DNA of 64,000 bases from Nocardia concava NBRC 100430 (GTDB lineage: Bacteria > Actinomycetota > Actinomycetes > Mycobacteriales > Mycobacteriaceae). The notes under the pieces are model-generated. The model made no database searches and had not been told where the DNA came from. It was given only the letters and a program-made list of their open reading frames with translations. Location of the stretch: positions 1-64,000 of the forward strand of contig NZ_BAFX01000206.1 in NCBI RefSeq assembly GCF_000308815.1, in the 5' to 3' direction. Positions 8,304 to 16,124 of this stretch are shown piece by piece (within the stretch, counting starts at the first letter, position 1; each line of letters begins with the position of its first letter). A program made the translations under genes and the position numbers.

Positions 8304-8332
8304 AACGTATCGAGTTCGATATCGAAAGTCAA
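8304..8332 (-). promoter_or_regulatory. Sigma-A-type promoter driving M-box A and the ABC operon
   Basis: On the minus strand TTGACT (8332-8327) is separated by exactly 17 bases from TACGTT (8309-8304). The expected transcription start, near 8297, coincides with the 5' end of M-box A, which supports both calls. Confidence 0.65.
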
Positions 8333-8375
8333 TATTCGATGAATTTCGCAGGCTGAATTCGATATCGAGCGGCAT

Positions 8376-8555
8376 TCAGCTGTGGAAGGGGTGCCCGCCC
8401 AGCGACGCGGTGTACACCGCGACGCGCGAGCGGGCGGCGGCCATGTTGTGACGCTCCTGATCGGTGAGCCGGGCACGGATGTGCAGGCGGTGGGCGATCG
8501 CGCTCAGCGTCGCCGGCAGCGAAACGGCACGGGGGGTGAGGGTGATGGCGGCCAT
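8376..8555 (-). CDS. 59-residue basic protein under M-box B
   Basis: ATG at 8555 with a strong AAAGGAG site six bases upstream. The product starts MAAITLTPRAVSLPATL and ends LGGHPFHS; it is basic, with a likely amphipathic helix around IAHRLHIRARLTDQERHNM and no membrane segment. It is the first ORF after M-box B (leader of about 240 nt). An M-box ahead of a small orphan ORF recalls the Rv1535 leader of Mycobacterium tuberculosis; whether the proteins are related I cannot tell without a search. Function unknown; Mg2+ control is the only clue. Confidence 0.7.
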   Translation of the reverse strand: MAAITLTPRAVSLPATLSAIAHRLHIRARLTDQERHNMAAARSRVAVYTASLGGHPFHS

Positions 8556-8792
8556 GATGGCGCTCCTTTGCGGAAGTCATTCCGCCGCAAGAGCTTTCGG
8601 GCATGCCGAAGGCGCAGCGCTCAGGGCTGATCGCGGCGGGAGAGGGAAGGGACTACTGGTCGACCCGGACTCGGATACGGACTGTCGCCGGATTTCATGT
8701 CTTCTCTCACCGCCTCATGGCCGGGACGCGCGCGGGCGTCGGTATCGCTGGTCCATCGCAGCGGGGGCCGGACGTGCCGATACGGCAGGTGG

Positions 8793-8960
8793 GGCACCCC
8801 TCTCGTCAGAGCTTCGGCACTACACGACGTATCCCGTCGACCGGGAAGCCACCTGGGGTAACCCCTTAATCCGGGGAAACCTGTCCTGAGCCTGGGCGTC
8901 TCTCGACGTCGTCGGATCAGTGGCCTGTGTTCGTGCAGGAGCCTCGCCTAGCGAGGTGCT
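8793..8960 (-). ncRNA. M-box (ykoK leader) Mg2+ riboswitch B, upstream of 59-residue ORF
   Basis: Minus-strand sequence matches M-box signatures: CTAGGCGAGGCTCCTG, then GTCGAGAGACGCCCAGG, GGACAG, TAGTGCCGAAGCTCTGACG and GAGAGGGGTGCC. It keeps the canonical AGCTCT near the 3' end. The 237 nt between it and the next ORF (8556-8792) hold no gene; a downstream GGCAC could compete with the 3' P1 strand GGTGCC and act as a switching element. A possible promoter, TTGACC (8998-8993) with a 17-base gap to a weak CAAGCT, lies just upstream. Confidence 0.88.
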
Positions 8961-9009
8961 GACCTACCCAGCTTGCACCGCGATGATCATGAGGTCAAAT
9001 CTCGCCGGA

Positions 9010-9201
9010 TCAGTGCTCCAGGAAGGTCGCGACGATGTTCCAGAACATGTTCCGGTCCACGGTATGGAAATCCCAGCTCTCGGTGAGGCTGTGGGTGGCG
9101 CTGACGATCGCCGGGATGTCGAAGTCGTGCCGGGTGGCGGTGCCCTTGGCCTCCACGGCGGTGACGACGTACGCGGTGGCGGTTTCTGCGGTGTGGGCCA
9201 C
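9010..9201 (-). CDS. 63-residue conserved small protein, paralog of the 12442-12651 gene
   Basis: GTG at 9201 with GGAG six bases upstream gives MAHTAETATAYVV and ends IVATFLEH. It aligns end to end with the 69-residue product 3.4 kb away: HT-ETATAYV near the start, HDFD/EDFD, a TTHGLT/SATHSLT block, WDF, then FW-I-ATFL. The shared pattern proves translation better than the short length could. Soluble, no signal peptide, no family recognised. The pair brackets the three AraC-type regulator genes. Confidence 0.75.
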   Translation of the reverse strand: MAHTAETATAYVVTAVEAKGTATRHDFDIPAIVSATHSLTESWDFHTVDRNMFWNIVATFLEH

Positions 9202-9469
9202 GAGGAAGCTCCAATCGATTAACCGGTCCGGTGGGATGGTGCGGTGGATGCGTGGCCGTGGACAGCGTCGGCCGCGACCACACATCCTCAACGCCGTGGC
9301 GAGCCTCGCGGCTGGCGCGTCATGGCGTATCCGACCAGTCTTGTTTCCGGTCACGCCGCAGGGGAGTTCCGAAGACGCCAAACCGGCCGGGGACACGCCA
9401 ACCTAGCTGTGTGGTTGCCGGAATACCGTACGGTAGGTGCGATTTCGGCGTGCGGGCGGGGTCGGTTTT

Positions 9470-10468
9470 CTAGGATTCCGGGTGCTCGCGCCAGCGGTTC
9501 ACGGCCCGTCGCAGGCTGGCCGGATCGGCATATCCGAGGAATTCCGCCTGCTGGGCGCGTGGAAGGTGTTCGGCCCGTTGCAATCTGCGCCGCCGCGCGC
9601 GGTCCACCTCGCGGCGCCAGGTGGTTCCGGCCTCGGCCAGGCGGCGTTGCAATGATCTTGGTGAGGTCAGCAGCCGCCGCGCTACCACTTCGAGGGTCGC
9701 CACGCCGTCCGCGAGGGCGGCGTCGAGGGCATCGCCGAGCTGATCCAGCCAGGTCACCCCGAACTCGGGTGTGGCGGGGAGGGTGGCCGCGTAGGACAGC
9801 AGGACCGCGGTCAGTTCGGGGTCGGCGGACTTCATGGGCAACGCGAGGTCGGTCGTCCGCAGGGTGAGGGTGTCGGCGCCGCTCCCGAAATCGATTGCGT
9901 GGGTGCCGAACAGCTCGGTGAAGGCGTCGAGCCCGGTCGGCGCCGCCTGGCGCAGGCTCACCCGGGACGGCACCACGGGATACCGTGTGGCCGCGCGGCC
10001 CCGGCCGACGAGCAGGGCGAAGCTGGCCTGTACCAACAGCTCTCGGCCCCGGCAGTCGTCGACCGCCGACACGATCTCGTAGCAGACCTCGTGTTCGGTG
10101 CGCTCCGCGATTCGGAAGCTGTAACTCGTTGTGAGACTGCCGCTGTGGCGCACGCACGCGTCCAGCGCCGCGCCCAGGGTGTCGGCCGACAGGAACAGGT
10201 ACTCCAGCAGCCCGAACTCGCCGGTGGTGCTCTCCTCCGAAACCCGCAGCGCGATATCGGGATCGCCGGTCTCCAGCTCCAGCAGCTCCCACACGCGCAG
10301 GCAGTAGCGCGGCGCCACCCGGGTGCCCTCGCCCCCCTCCCGCCAGGCGGGAACGCCCGCCAGCCGCGCGATCCGGTCGGGATCCAGTCCGGCGCGGGCC
10401 GCCCGCTCCAGCGCGAAGCGGGCCATGAGAATGCTGTCGTGGCAATCGGATCGATTAGTCACGAGCAC
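9470..10468 (-). CDS. AraC-family regulator with Arabinose_bd-type N-terminal domain (copy 1)
   Basis: 332 residues. Residues about 15-210 match the ligand-sensing domain of the OruR/ArgR-like AraC group (RYCLRVWELLE, TTGEFGLLEYLFLSADTLG). The C-terminal HTH has a good first helix-turn-helix (VARRLLTSPRSLQRRLAEAG) and a weakened second half ending FLGYADPASLRRAVNRWRE, without the usual tail. It is the last of three tandem paralogs; the gap to the middle gene is 3 bp. Ligand and targets unknown. Confidence 0.85.
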   Translation of the reverse strand: MLVTNRSDCHDSILMARFALERAARAGLDPDRIARLAGVPAWREGGEGTRVAPRYCLRVWELLELETGDPDIALRVSEESTTGEFGLLEYLFLSADTLGAALDACVRHSGSLTTSYSFRIAERTEHEVCYEIVSAVDDCRGRELLVQASFALLVGRGRAATRYPVVPSRVSLRQAAPTGLDAFTELFGTHAIDFGSGADTLTLRTTDLALPMKSADPELTAVLLSYAATLPATPEFGVTWLDQLGDALDAALADGVATLEVVARRLLTSPRSLQRRLAEAGTTWRREVDRARRRRLQRAEHLPRAQQAEFLGYADPASLRRAVNRWREHPES

Positions 10469-10471
10469 CCA

Positions 10472-11416
10472 TTACCCCGTGGCCCGACCGCGAGCGCTCG
10501 CCAGTTCCCGGCTCCAGCTGGTGCCCGCCGCGGCCAGCCGCCGCTGCAGCGTCCGGGCGCTGACCCCGAGCCGCTCGGCCATGTCGTCCAGGGTCACGGC
10601 CTCGAGCGCAAGGGCCTCGATCGCCGCGGTTCCCGGTTTCGCGGGGCCGAGTGATGCGGCGTCCGTGGACCTTCGATCGGGCTGTAGCGAATCGAACTCC
10701 GCGGCAAGCAGATCCACCCAGGCACGTGCCGGGGGTGTGGCCAGGGCTGCGACGGCCGCGCCTCGGCGCAGCACCGCGGCCAGGGCGGGATCGGCGCTGT
10801 GCTGCGGGCGGTCGCGGTCGGCGCGATGCAAGGTGAGAGTGTCGGCGTCGGCTCCGAATTCGATCGCGGTGGTGCCGAAGAACTCGGTGAACGCCGTATG
10901 TCGGTGCGGCGGGCGCTGCCGGAAGGTGACCGCGGCCGGCGTGATCGGGGCTTTCGTGGCGAGGCGGGTACGCGAGATCAGAAACGCGAAGCTGGCCTGG
11001 GCGGCCAGTTCCGCGCCGCGCCCCTCGGCGTCGGTGGCCGTCGCGACGGTCAGGTGCCGGTCGGTGTCGGCCACCACGTCCATTCTTCGGGTGGTGGTCA
11101 GCCGTGAGCCGAATTCCGCTGCGGCGCGGAACCCTTCGCCCACGGTCGGCGCAGTGGCCACCAAATAGTCCATCAACCCCAATTCCCCCATTCCATACCG
11201 TTCGGCCGCTCGCAATCCCACCTGCGGCTGCTCAACCCGCTGCTCGAACAACTCCCACAACCGCGGATAACACTGCCCCGGAACGCTTCCCGACACCCCG
11301 TCCAGTGTGCCGGTCCCGATACCGGCCGCCCGCGCCAATCCGGCCGCATCCAACCCCACCGCCCGCGCCCGCACCAGCACGAACCGGGCCAGCAGCACGC
11401 TGTCCGAGGTGGTCAT
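10472..11416 (-). CDS. AraC-family regulator paralog with truncated HTH (copy 2)
   Basis: 314 residues from the ATG at 11416, which overlaps the stop of the upstream paralog (ATGA); longer in-frame starts invade that gene. The N-terminal sensing domain is intact (SDSVLLARFVLVRARAVGL; ERYGMGELGLMDYLVATAPT). The DNA-binding part stops shortly after the first HTH (MAERLGVSARTLQRRLAAAG), followed by only about 17 residues, so the second HTH of a normal AraC domain is absent. It may bind DNA weakly, act as a heterodimer partner, or be a ligand sink. Confidence 0.8.
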   Translation of the reverse strand: MTTSDSVLLARFVLVRARAVGLDAAGLARAAGIGTGTLDGVSGSVPGQCYPRLWELFEQRVEQPQVGLRAAERYGMGELGLMDYLVATAPTVGEGFRAAAEFGSRLTTTRRMDVVADTDRHLTVATATDAEGRGAELAAQASFAFLISRTRLATKAPITPAAVTFRQRPPHRHTAFTEFFGTTAIEFGADADTLTLHRADRDRPQHSADPALAAVLRRGAAVAALATPPARAWVDLLAAEFDSLQPDRRSTDAASLGPAKPGTAAIEALALEAVTLDDMAERLGVSARTLQRRLAAAGTSWSRELASARGRATG

Positions 11417-12318
11417 AGTTTCGAGACTCGCCGGGAGTCGTGGTCTTCCACATGCCTTTTGCGGGCGCGATCGACCTCGAACCGCCAGGTGGTGCCGGAT
11501 TCGGCCAGGCGGCGCTGCAGGGTGCGCGGGCTGGTGTAGAGGCGGCGGGCCACCTGATCCAGCAGCGGGCCGGTGTCGTCGAGTACCTCGGTCAGCACCG
11601 CCGCCACGCGGTCGGGCCATTCGGTGGTGCGCGGCGGCGGGGGTGGCATATCGGCCGCGCGTCGGCGGAGCACGGCGGCGAGCAGGGGGTCGGCGGTGAT
11701 CTGCGGGAGCTCGAAATCGGCATTGCGGTAGGTGATGCGATCGATCGGGGCCCCGAAATCCAGTCGCGCCGTGCCGAAATGATCGGTGAAGGCGTCAAGC
11801 CGCCGCGGCGCGCGCTCGCGCAGCTCGATTGCGACCGGGTCGATGGGCTGCCCGGTCAGCTGCCGCATGCGCGAGATCAGGGTGACCAGTGCCATCTGCA
11901 CGGCCAGGTCGCGTCCACGGCCCTCGGCGTTGACCAGATAGATGTCGAAGGTCGACTCGGTTTCGGTCTGCTCGCCCGGCTCGATCCGGAAATTGGTGGA
12001 AACCGCGCCCACGTAGGGACCCAGCACGCCGAAGCCCGCGCCGACGGTGTCGGCCGTCGAGATCAGATAGTCGATCAGCCCGAATTCACCCAACCGGTAG
12101 CTGCCGGTGGCGCGCAGGGTGACTTCCGGATCGTCCAATTCGTATTCGAGCAGCTCCCACAGGCGCGGGAAGTAGTCGCTGGACACCCGGGCATCGCCGT
12201 CGCCCAGTAACCACCCCGGGATCCCGGCCGCGCGCGCCAGCCGGACCGGGTCCAGGCCCGCCGCGACGGCGCGCGCCAGCACGAAACGTGGCAGCAGCAC
12301 GGAGTCGGAGGTGTGCAT
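11413..12318 (-). CDS. AraC-family regulator paralog with truncated HTH (copy 3)
   Basis: 301 residues from the ATG at 12318 (MHTSDSVLLPRFVLARAVAA). The layout matches copy 2: full sensing domain (RLGEFGLIDYLISTADTVGAG) and only the first HTH (VARRLYTSPRTLQRRLAESG), then a short Arg/Lys-rich tail ending RRVSKL. First gene of the three-gene regulator operon. Two neighbouring paralogs losing the same HTH argues that the shortened form is stable and not random decay. Confidence 0.8.
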   Translation of the reverse strand: MHTSDSVLLPRFVLARAVAAGLDPVRLARAAGIPGWLLGDGDARVSSDYFPRLWELLEYELDDPEVTLRATGSYRLGEFGLIDYLISTADTVGAGFGVLGPYVGAVSTNFRIEPGEQTETESTFDIYLVNAEGRGRDLAVQMALVTLISRMRQLTGQPIDPVAIELRERAPRRLDAFTDHFGTARLDFGAPIDRITYRNADFELPQITADPLLAAVLRRRAADMPPPPPRTTEWPDRVAAVLTEVLDDTGPLLDQVARRLYTSPRTLQRRLAESGTTWRFEVDRARKRHVEDHDSRRVSKL

Positions 12319-12441
12319 GAGCCAATGGTGCGGGGAATTCCCGGCCGGAAACCGGGAATTCGCCGAACTGTGAGCCATCCGGCTCGACACCCCGGTCCGT
12401 GGCTGCGCGCCTCGGAGTTTTGCTGCGAGTCGCGCGGCGTG

Positions 12442-12651
12442 TCAGGCGCGCAGGAAGGTTGCCGCTATGCCCCAGAAGCGGCGGCTGTCGATCTCCTGGA
12501 AATCCCATGTCTGCGTGAGGCCGTGCGTGGTGGTCACGATGCCGGATACGTCGAAATCCTCGTGCGAGGCGGCGCCCGTGGCCTCCAGGGCGGCGATGAC
12601 GTAGGCGGTGGCGGTTTCCACGGTGTGGGCGTTGGACACGAACTGGGGCAT
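12442..12651 (-). CDS. 69-residue conserved small protein, paralog of the 9010-9201 gene
   Basis: ATG at 12651 with GGAG just upstream. The sequence runs MPQFVSNAHTVETATAYVI to WGIAATFLRA and parallels the 63-residue gene over its full length. It lies 41 bp after the stop of the acyl-CoA synthetase gene on the same strand, so it may be the last gene of that operon. Function unknown. Confidence 0.75.
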   Translation of the reverse strand: MPQFVSNAHTVETATAYVIAALEATGAASHEDFDVSGIVTTTHGLTQTWDFQEIDSRRFWGIAATFLRA

Positions 12652-12692
12652 GGGAGCTCCGATCTGTCGTAGGGCCTTGGGGCGGTGCGGAT

Positions 12693-14393
12693 TCAGCGGT
12701 TGGTGTCGCTCAGTACGTCCTCGTAGCGGTACTCGGTGGAAATGGTTTCGCCGGCCGCGTGCGCCTGCTCCTCTCGGCGGCGCAGGTCGACGCGACGGAT
12801 CTTGCCGGAGATGGTTTTCGGTAGCTCGGTGAATTCCAGACGGCGAACTCGGAGATAGGGAGCCAGGTGATCGCGGGCGTATTCGAGGATGGCGCGGGCG
12901 GTTTCACCGTTCGGTTCCCATCCTGCCGCGAGCGCGACGTACGCCTTGGGCACCGCGAGCCGCGTGTCGTCCGGCTGGGGCACCACGGCGGCCTCGACCA
13001 CGGCCGGATGCTCGATGAGCACGCTCTCCAACTCGAAGGGCGAGACCTTGTAGTCGGAGGATTTGAAAACGTCGTCGGTGCGACCGATATAGGTGATGTA
13101 GCCGTCCGAATCCCGGCTCGCCACATCGCCGGTGTGGTAGTAGCCGCCGTCCATGACCGCGGCATTGCGCTCCGGATCGCCGAGATAGCCGGTCATCAGA
13201 TTGACCGGCGTCGCGCCCAGATCCAGGCAGATCTCGCCCTCGTCGGTGAGCGCGCCGGTGATCGGATCCACCAGCACCACCGGCACGCCGGGCGCGGGGC
13301 GGCCCATGGAACCGGGCTTGAGCGGCTGGCCGGGCGTATTGCCCACCTGCAGTGTGGTTTCGGTCTGGCCGAAGCCGTCGCGGATGGTCAGACCCCACGC
13401 CTTCTCCACCTGGGCAATGACGTCCGGGTTCAACGGCTCACCCGCGCCGAGGATTTCACGCAGACCAATCGGTCGCTCACCTAGATCGGCCTGAATCAGC
13501 ATGCGCCACACCGTCGGTGGCGCGCAGAACGTGTTCACCTCGGCGCGGCGCAGCTGATCCAGCAGCGCGGCGGCGTCGAAACGCGCGTAGTTGTAGACGA
13601 AGATGGTCGCCTCGGCCAGCCACGGCGTGAAGAAACAGCTCCACGCGTGCTTGGCCCAGCCGGGCGCGCTGATGGCCAGATGCACATCGCCCGGGCGGAC
13701 GCCGATCCAGTACATGGTGCTCAAATGACCGACCGGGTAACTGATCTGGGAGTGCTGCACCATCTTCGGCTTGCTGGTGGTGCCGGAGGTGAAATAGACC
13801 AGCAGGGGATCGGTGACCTCGGTGACGGCCCGGAAGGGACCGGCCGACTCGACCGTCGAGGCCTCGGCGTAGTCGTGCCAGCCCGGCACCGGCTCACCCA
13901 CCACGATGCGGGTGTAGTCGCCGGGCACCTCGTCGAACTTGCCGGTGTCGGCGTGATTGGCGATGACGAAACGCGCTGCGCCGCGCTCGATCCGGTCGGT
14001 GAGATCCGCCGGGCCCAGCGCCCCGGTGGTCGGCATGATGACCGCGCCCAGCTTGGCCACCGCCAGCATGGCCTCCCACAGCTCGACCTGATTGCCGAGC
14101 ATGAGCATTACCCGGTCGCCCTTGCCGACGCCCAACCCGGCCAGCCAGGTGGCCACCCGGTCCGAGCGGGCGGCCATGTCGGAGAACGTGATCCGCTGCT
14201 CCGAACCGTTCTCCTCCACGATCCACAGCGCGGGCCGGTCGTTGTTCCGGGCGATCGCGTCGAACCAGTCGGTGGCCCAGTTGAATTCGCCGGTCAGCCG
14301 GGGCCACTCGAACTCGCGCACGGCGGCGTCGTAATCCGTCGCGACGGATAGCAGCCCGTCGCGGGCCGCGCGGTACACCTCGGTGTTGGTCAT
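12693..14393 (-). CDS. AMP-forming acyl-CoA synthetase (medium-chain ACSM-like)
   Basis: 566 residues. Adenylate-forming core motifs are intact: YFTSGTTSKPKMVQHSQ (ATP phosphate loop), DGFGQTETT, GDVASRDSDGYITYIGRTDD (hinge) and the catalytic Lys in PKTISGKIRR. The overall pattern (APGWAKHAWSCFFTPWLAEA) is that of medium-chain or aryl acyl-CoA synthetases. Its ATG overlaps the stop of the upstream ligase (ATGA), so the two are made together; one may charge a substrate the other cannot. Substrate not determinable from sequence. Confidence 0.88.
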   Translation of the reverse strand: MTNTEVYRAARDGLLSVATDYDAAVREFEWPRLTGEFNWATDWFDAIARNNDRPALWIVEENGSEQRITFSDMAARSDRVATWLAGLGVGKGDRVMLMLGNQVELWEAMLAVAKLGAVIMPTTGALGPADLTDRIERGAARFVIANHADTGKFDEVPGDYTRIVVGEPVPGWHDYAEASTVESAGPFRAVTEVTDPLLVYFTSGTTSKPKMVQHSQISYPVGHLSTMYWIGVRPGDVHLAISAPGWAKHAWSCFFTPWLAEATIFVYNYARFDAAALLDQLRRAEVNTFCAPPTVWRMLIQADLGERPIGLREILGAGEPLNPDVIAQVEKAWGLTIRDGFGQTETTLQVGNTPGQPLKPGSMGRPAPGVPVVLVDPITGALTDEGEICLDLGATPVNLMTGYLGDPERNAAVMDGGYYHTGDVASRDSDGYITYIGRTDDVFKSSDYKVSPFELESVLIEHPAVVEAAVVPQPDDTRLAVPKAYVALAAGWEPNGETARAILEYARDHLAPYLRVRRLEFTELPKTISGKIRRVDLRRREEQAHAAGETISTEYRYEDVLSDTNR

Positions 14394-16069
14394 GCGTTCT
14401 CCTCGGTCAGGCCGAGCATTCGCGCGCCGATCTCGCGCATCTCGACCTTGCGGATCTTGCCGGTCACCGTCATCGGGAACTCCTCGACGAGGTGCACATA
14501 GCGGGGAATCTTGTAGTGGGCCAGCTTGCCGGTGCAGTACTCGCGCAGGCTCTCGGCCGTCAAAGGCGTTGCGCCCGCGCGCATTCGGATCCAGGCCATC
14601 AGCTCCTCGCCGTACTTGGCGTCGGGCACGCCGATCACCTGGGCGTCGAGGATGTCGGGATGGGTGTAGAGGAATTCCTCGATCTCGCGCGGGTAGATGT
14701 TCTCCCCGCCGCGAATCACCATGTCCTTGATGCGGCCGGTGATGGCGACATAGCCGTCGGCGTCCATGGTGGCCAGATCGCCGGTGTGCATCCAGCGGGC
14801 GGCGTCTATCGCCTCGGCGGTCTTCTCCGGCTCACCCCAGTAACCGAGCATGACGGAATAGCCACGGGTGCACAGTTCACCGGCTCGTCCACGCGGGAGG
14901 GTTACCCCGGTGACGGGGTCGACAATCTTGATTTCTATATGCGGTCCGGCCCGGCCCACGGTGGCGGTGCGCTGGGTCAGTGAATCGTCGCGGCGGGTCT
15001 GCGTCGACACCGGCGAGGTCTCGGTCATCCCGTAGCAGATGCTCACCTCACGCATGCCCATGCGCTCGATGACCTGCTTCATCACCTCCACCGGGCACGG
15101 CGATCCGGCCATGATGCCGGTGCGCAACGAGGACAGGTCGTAGGTGTGGAATTCCGGATCGGCCAGTTCGGCGATGAACATGGTCGGCACCCCGTAGAGC
15201 GACGTACAGCGTTCCGCCGCAACGGCGTCCAGGGTGGCGCGCGGATCGAACGACGGGGCCGGAATGATCATGGCGGCCCCGTGGCTGGTGGCGGCCAGGT
15301 TGCCCATCACCATGCCGAAGCAGTGATAGAAGGGGACCGGGATGCAGATGCGGTCCTGTTCGGTGTAGCCGCACAGCTCGCCGACGAAGTAGCCGTTGTT
15401 GAGGATATTGTGATGGCTGAGCGTCGCGCCCTTGGGGAAACCGGTTGTGCCCGAGGTGTATTGGATATTGATCGGGTCGTCCGTGGACAGCGCCGAACCG
15501 GCCGCCGCCAGCAGATCCGGATCGGCCGCCCGGCCGGTGACGAACAGGTCCCGCCAGTCGGTGCTGTCGAGCAGCACCACCTGCTCGAGCTCCGGGCAGT
15601 CCGGCCGCACCTCGGTGATCATGGCCGCGTAATCGGAGGTCTTGAACGCCGGCGCGGCCACCAGTAGCCGAATTCCGGCCTGCCGCAGCACATATCGCAA
15701 CTCGTGCGCCCGATATGCCGGATTGATATTGACCAGGATCGCGCCGATCTTGGCGGTGGCGTACTGGGTCAGCGTCCACTGCGGGCAGTTCGGGGCCCAG
15801 ATGCCCACCCGATCGCCCTTGCCGATCCCGGCGGCCAGCAGACCCAGCGCCAGCGCGTCCACCTCGGCGGTGAACTCGCGATAGGTCCAGCGGATGCCGG
15901 TGGTGTAGTCGATCAGCGCCTCGCGATCCGGATGCGCGGCGGTGGTCCGATCCAGATTCGCGCCGATGGTGTCGCCCAGCAGCGGCGCGTCCCAGACCCC
16001 GAAGGTATAGCTCCGCGAGGCTTCGGCGGGGTGTCCCGTCGCCTCGTGTCGGCCCGTGCTCTCGCTCAC
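14390..16069 (-). CDS. Fatty-acyl-CoA synthetase (FadD-like)
   Basis: 559 residues from the GTG at 16069; the longer ORF to 16351 overlaps the divergent regulator and is rejected. Complete AMP-binding enzyme: IQYTSGTTGFPKGATLSH, CYGMTETSP, HTGDLATMDADGYVAITGR and TVTGKIRK with the catalytic Lys. The GENIYP linker is typical of long-chain or branched acyl-CoA synthetases. First gene of the operon with the ACSM-like ligase. The divergent GAF-LuxR regulator starts 55 bp away and is the obvious candidate controller. Confidence 0.88.
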   Translation of the reverse strand: MSESTGRHEATGHPAEASRSYTFGVWDAPLLGDTIGANLDRTTAAHPDREALIDYTTGIRWTYREFTAEVDALALGLLAAGIGKGDRVGIWAPNCPQWTLTQYATAKIGAILVNINPAYRAHELRYVLRQAGIRLLVAAPAFKTSDYAAMITEVRPDCPELEQVVLLDSTDWRDLFVTGRAADPDLLAAAGSALSTDDPINIQYTSGTTGFPKGATLSHHNILNNGYFVGELCGYTEQDRICIPVPFYHCFGMVMGNLAATSHGAAMIIPAPSFDPRATLDAVAAERCTSLYGVPTMFIAELADPEFHTYDLSSLRTGIMAGSPCPVEVMKQVIERMGMREVSICYGMTETSPVSTQTRRDDSLTQRTATVGRAGPHIEIKIVDPVTGVTLPRGRAGELCTRGYSVMLGYWGEPEKTAEAIDAARWMHTGDLATMDADGYVAITGRIKDMVIRGGENIYPREIEEFLYTHPDILDAQVIGVPDAKYGEELMAWIRMRAGATPLTAESLREYCTGKLAHYKIPRYVHLVEEFPMTVTGKIRKVEMREIGARMLGLTEENA

Positions 16070-16124
16070 ACCAGTAGGATCTACGTCACACCCAACCCCG
16101 ACTACCCCCGAAAGGGGCTGACCG

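Noticed and set aside
8132..8960. Plus-strand riboswitch or repeated mobile element
   Set aside because: The two copies first look like a plain direct repeat on the plus strand, but no plus-strand gene follows. The reverse complement matches the M-box and precedes minus-strand genes.
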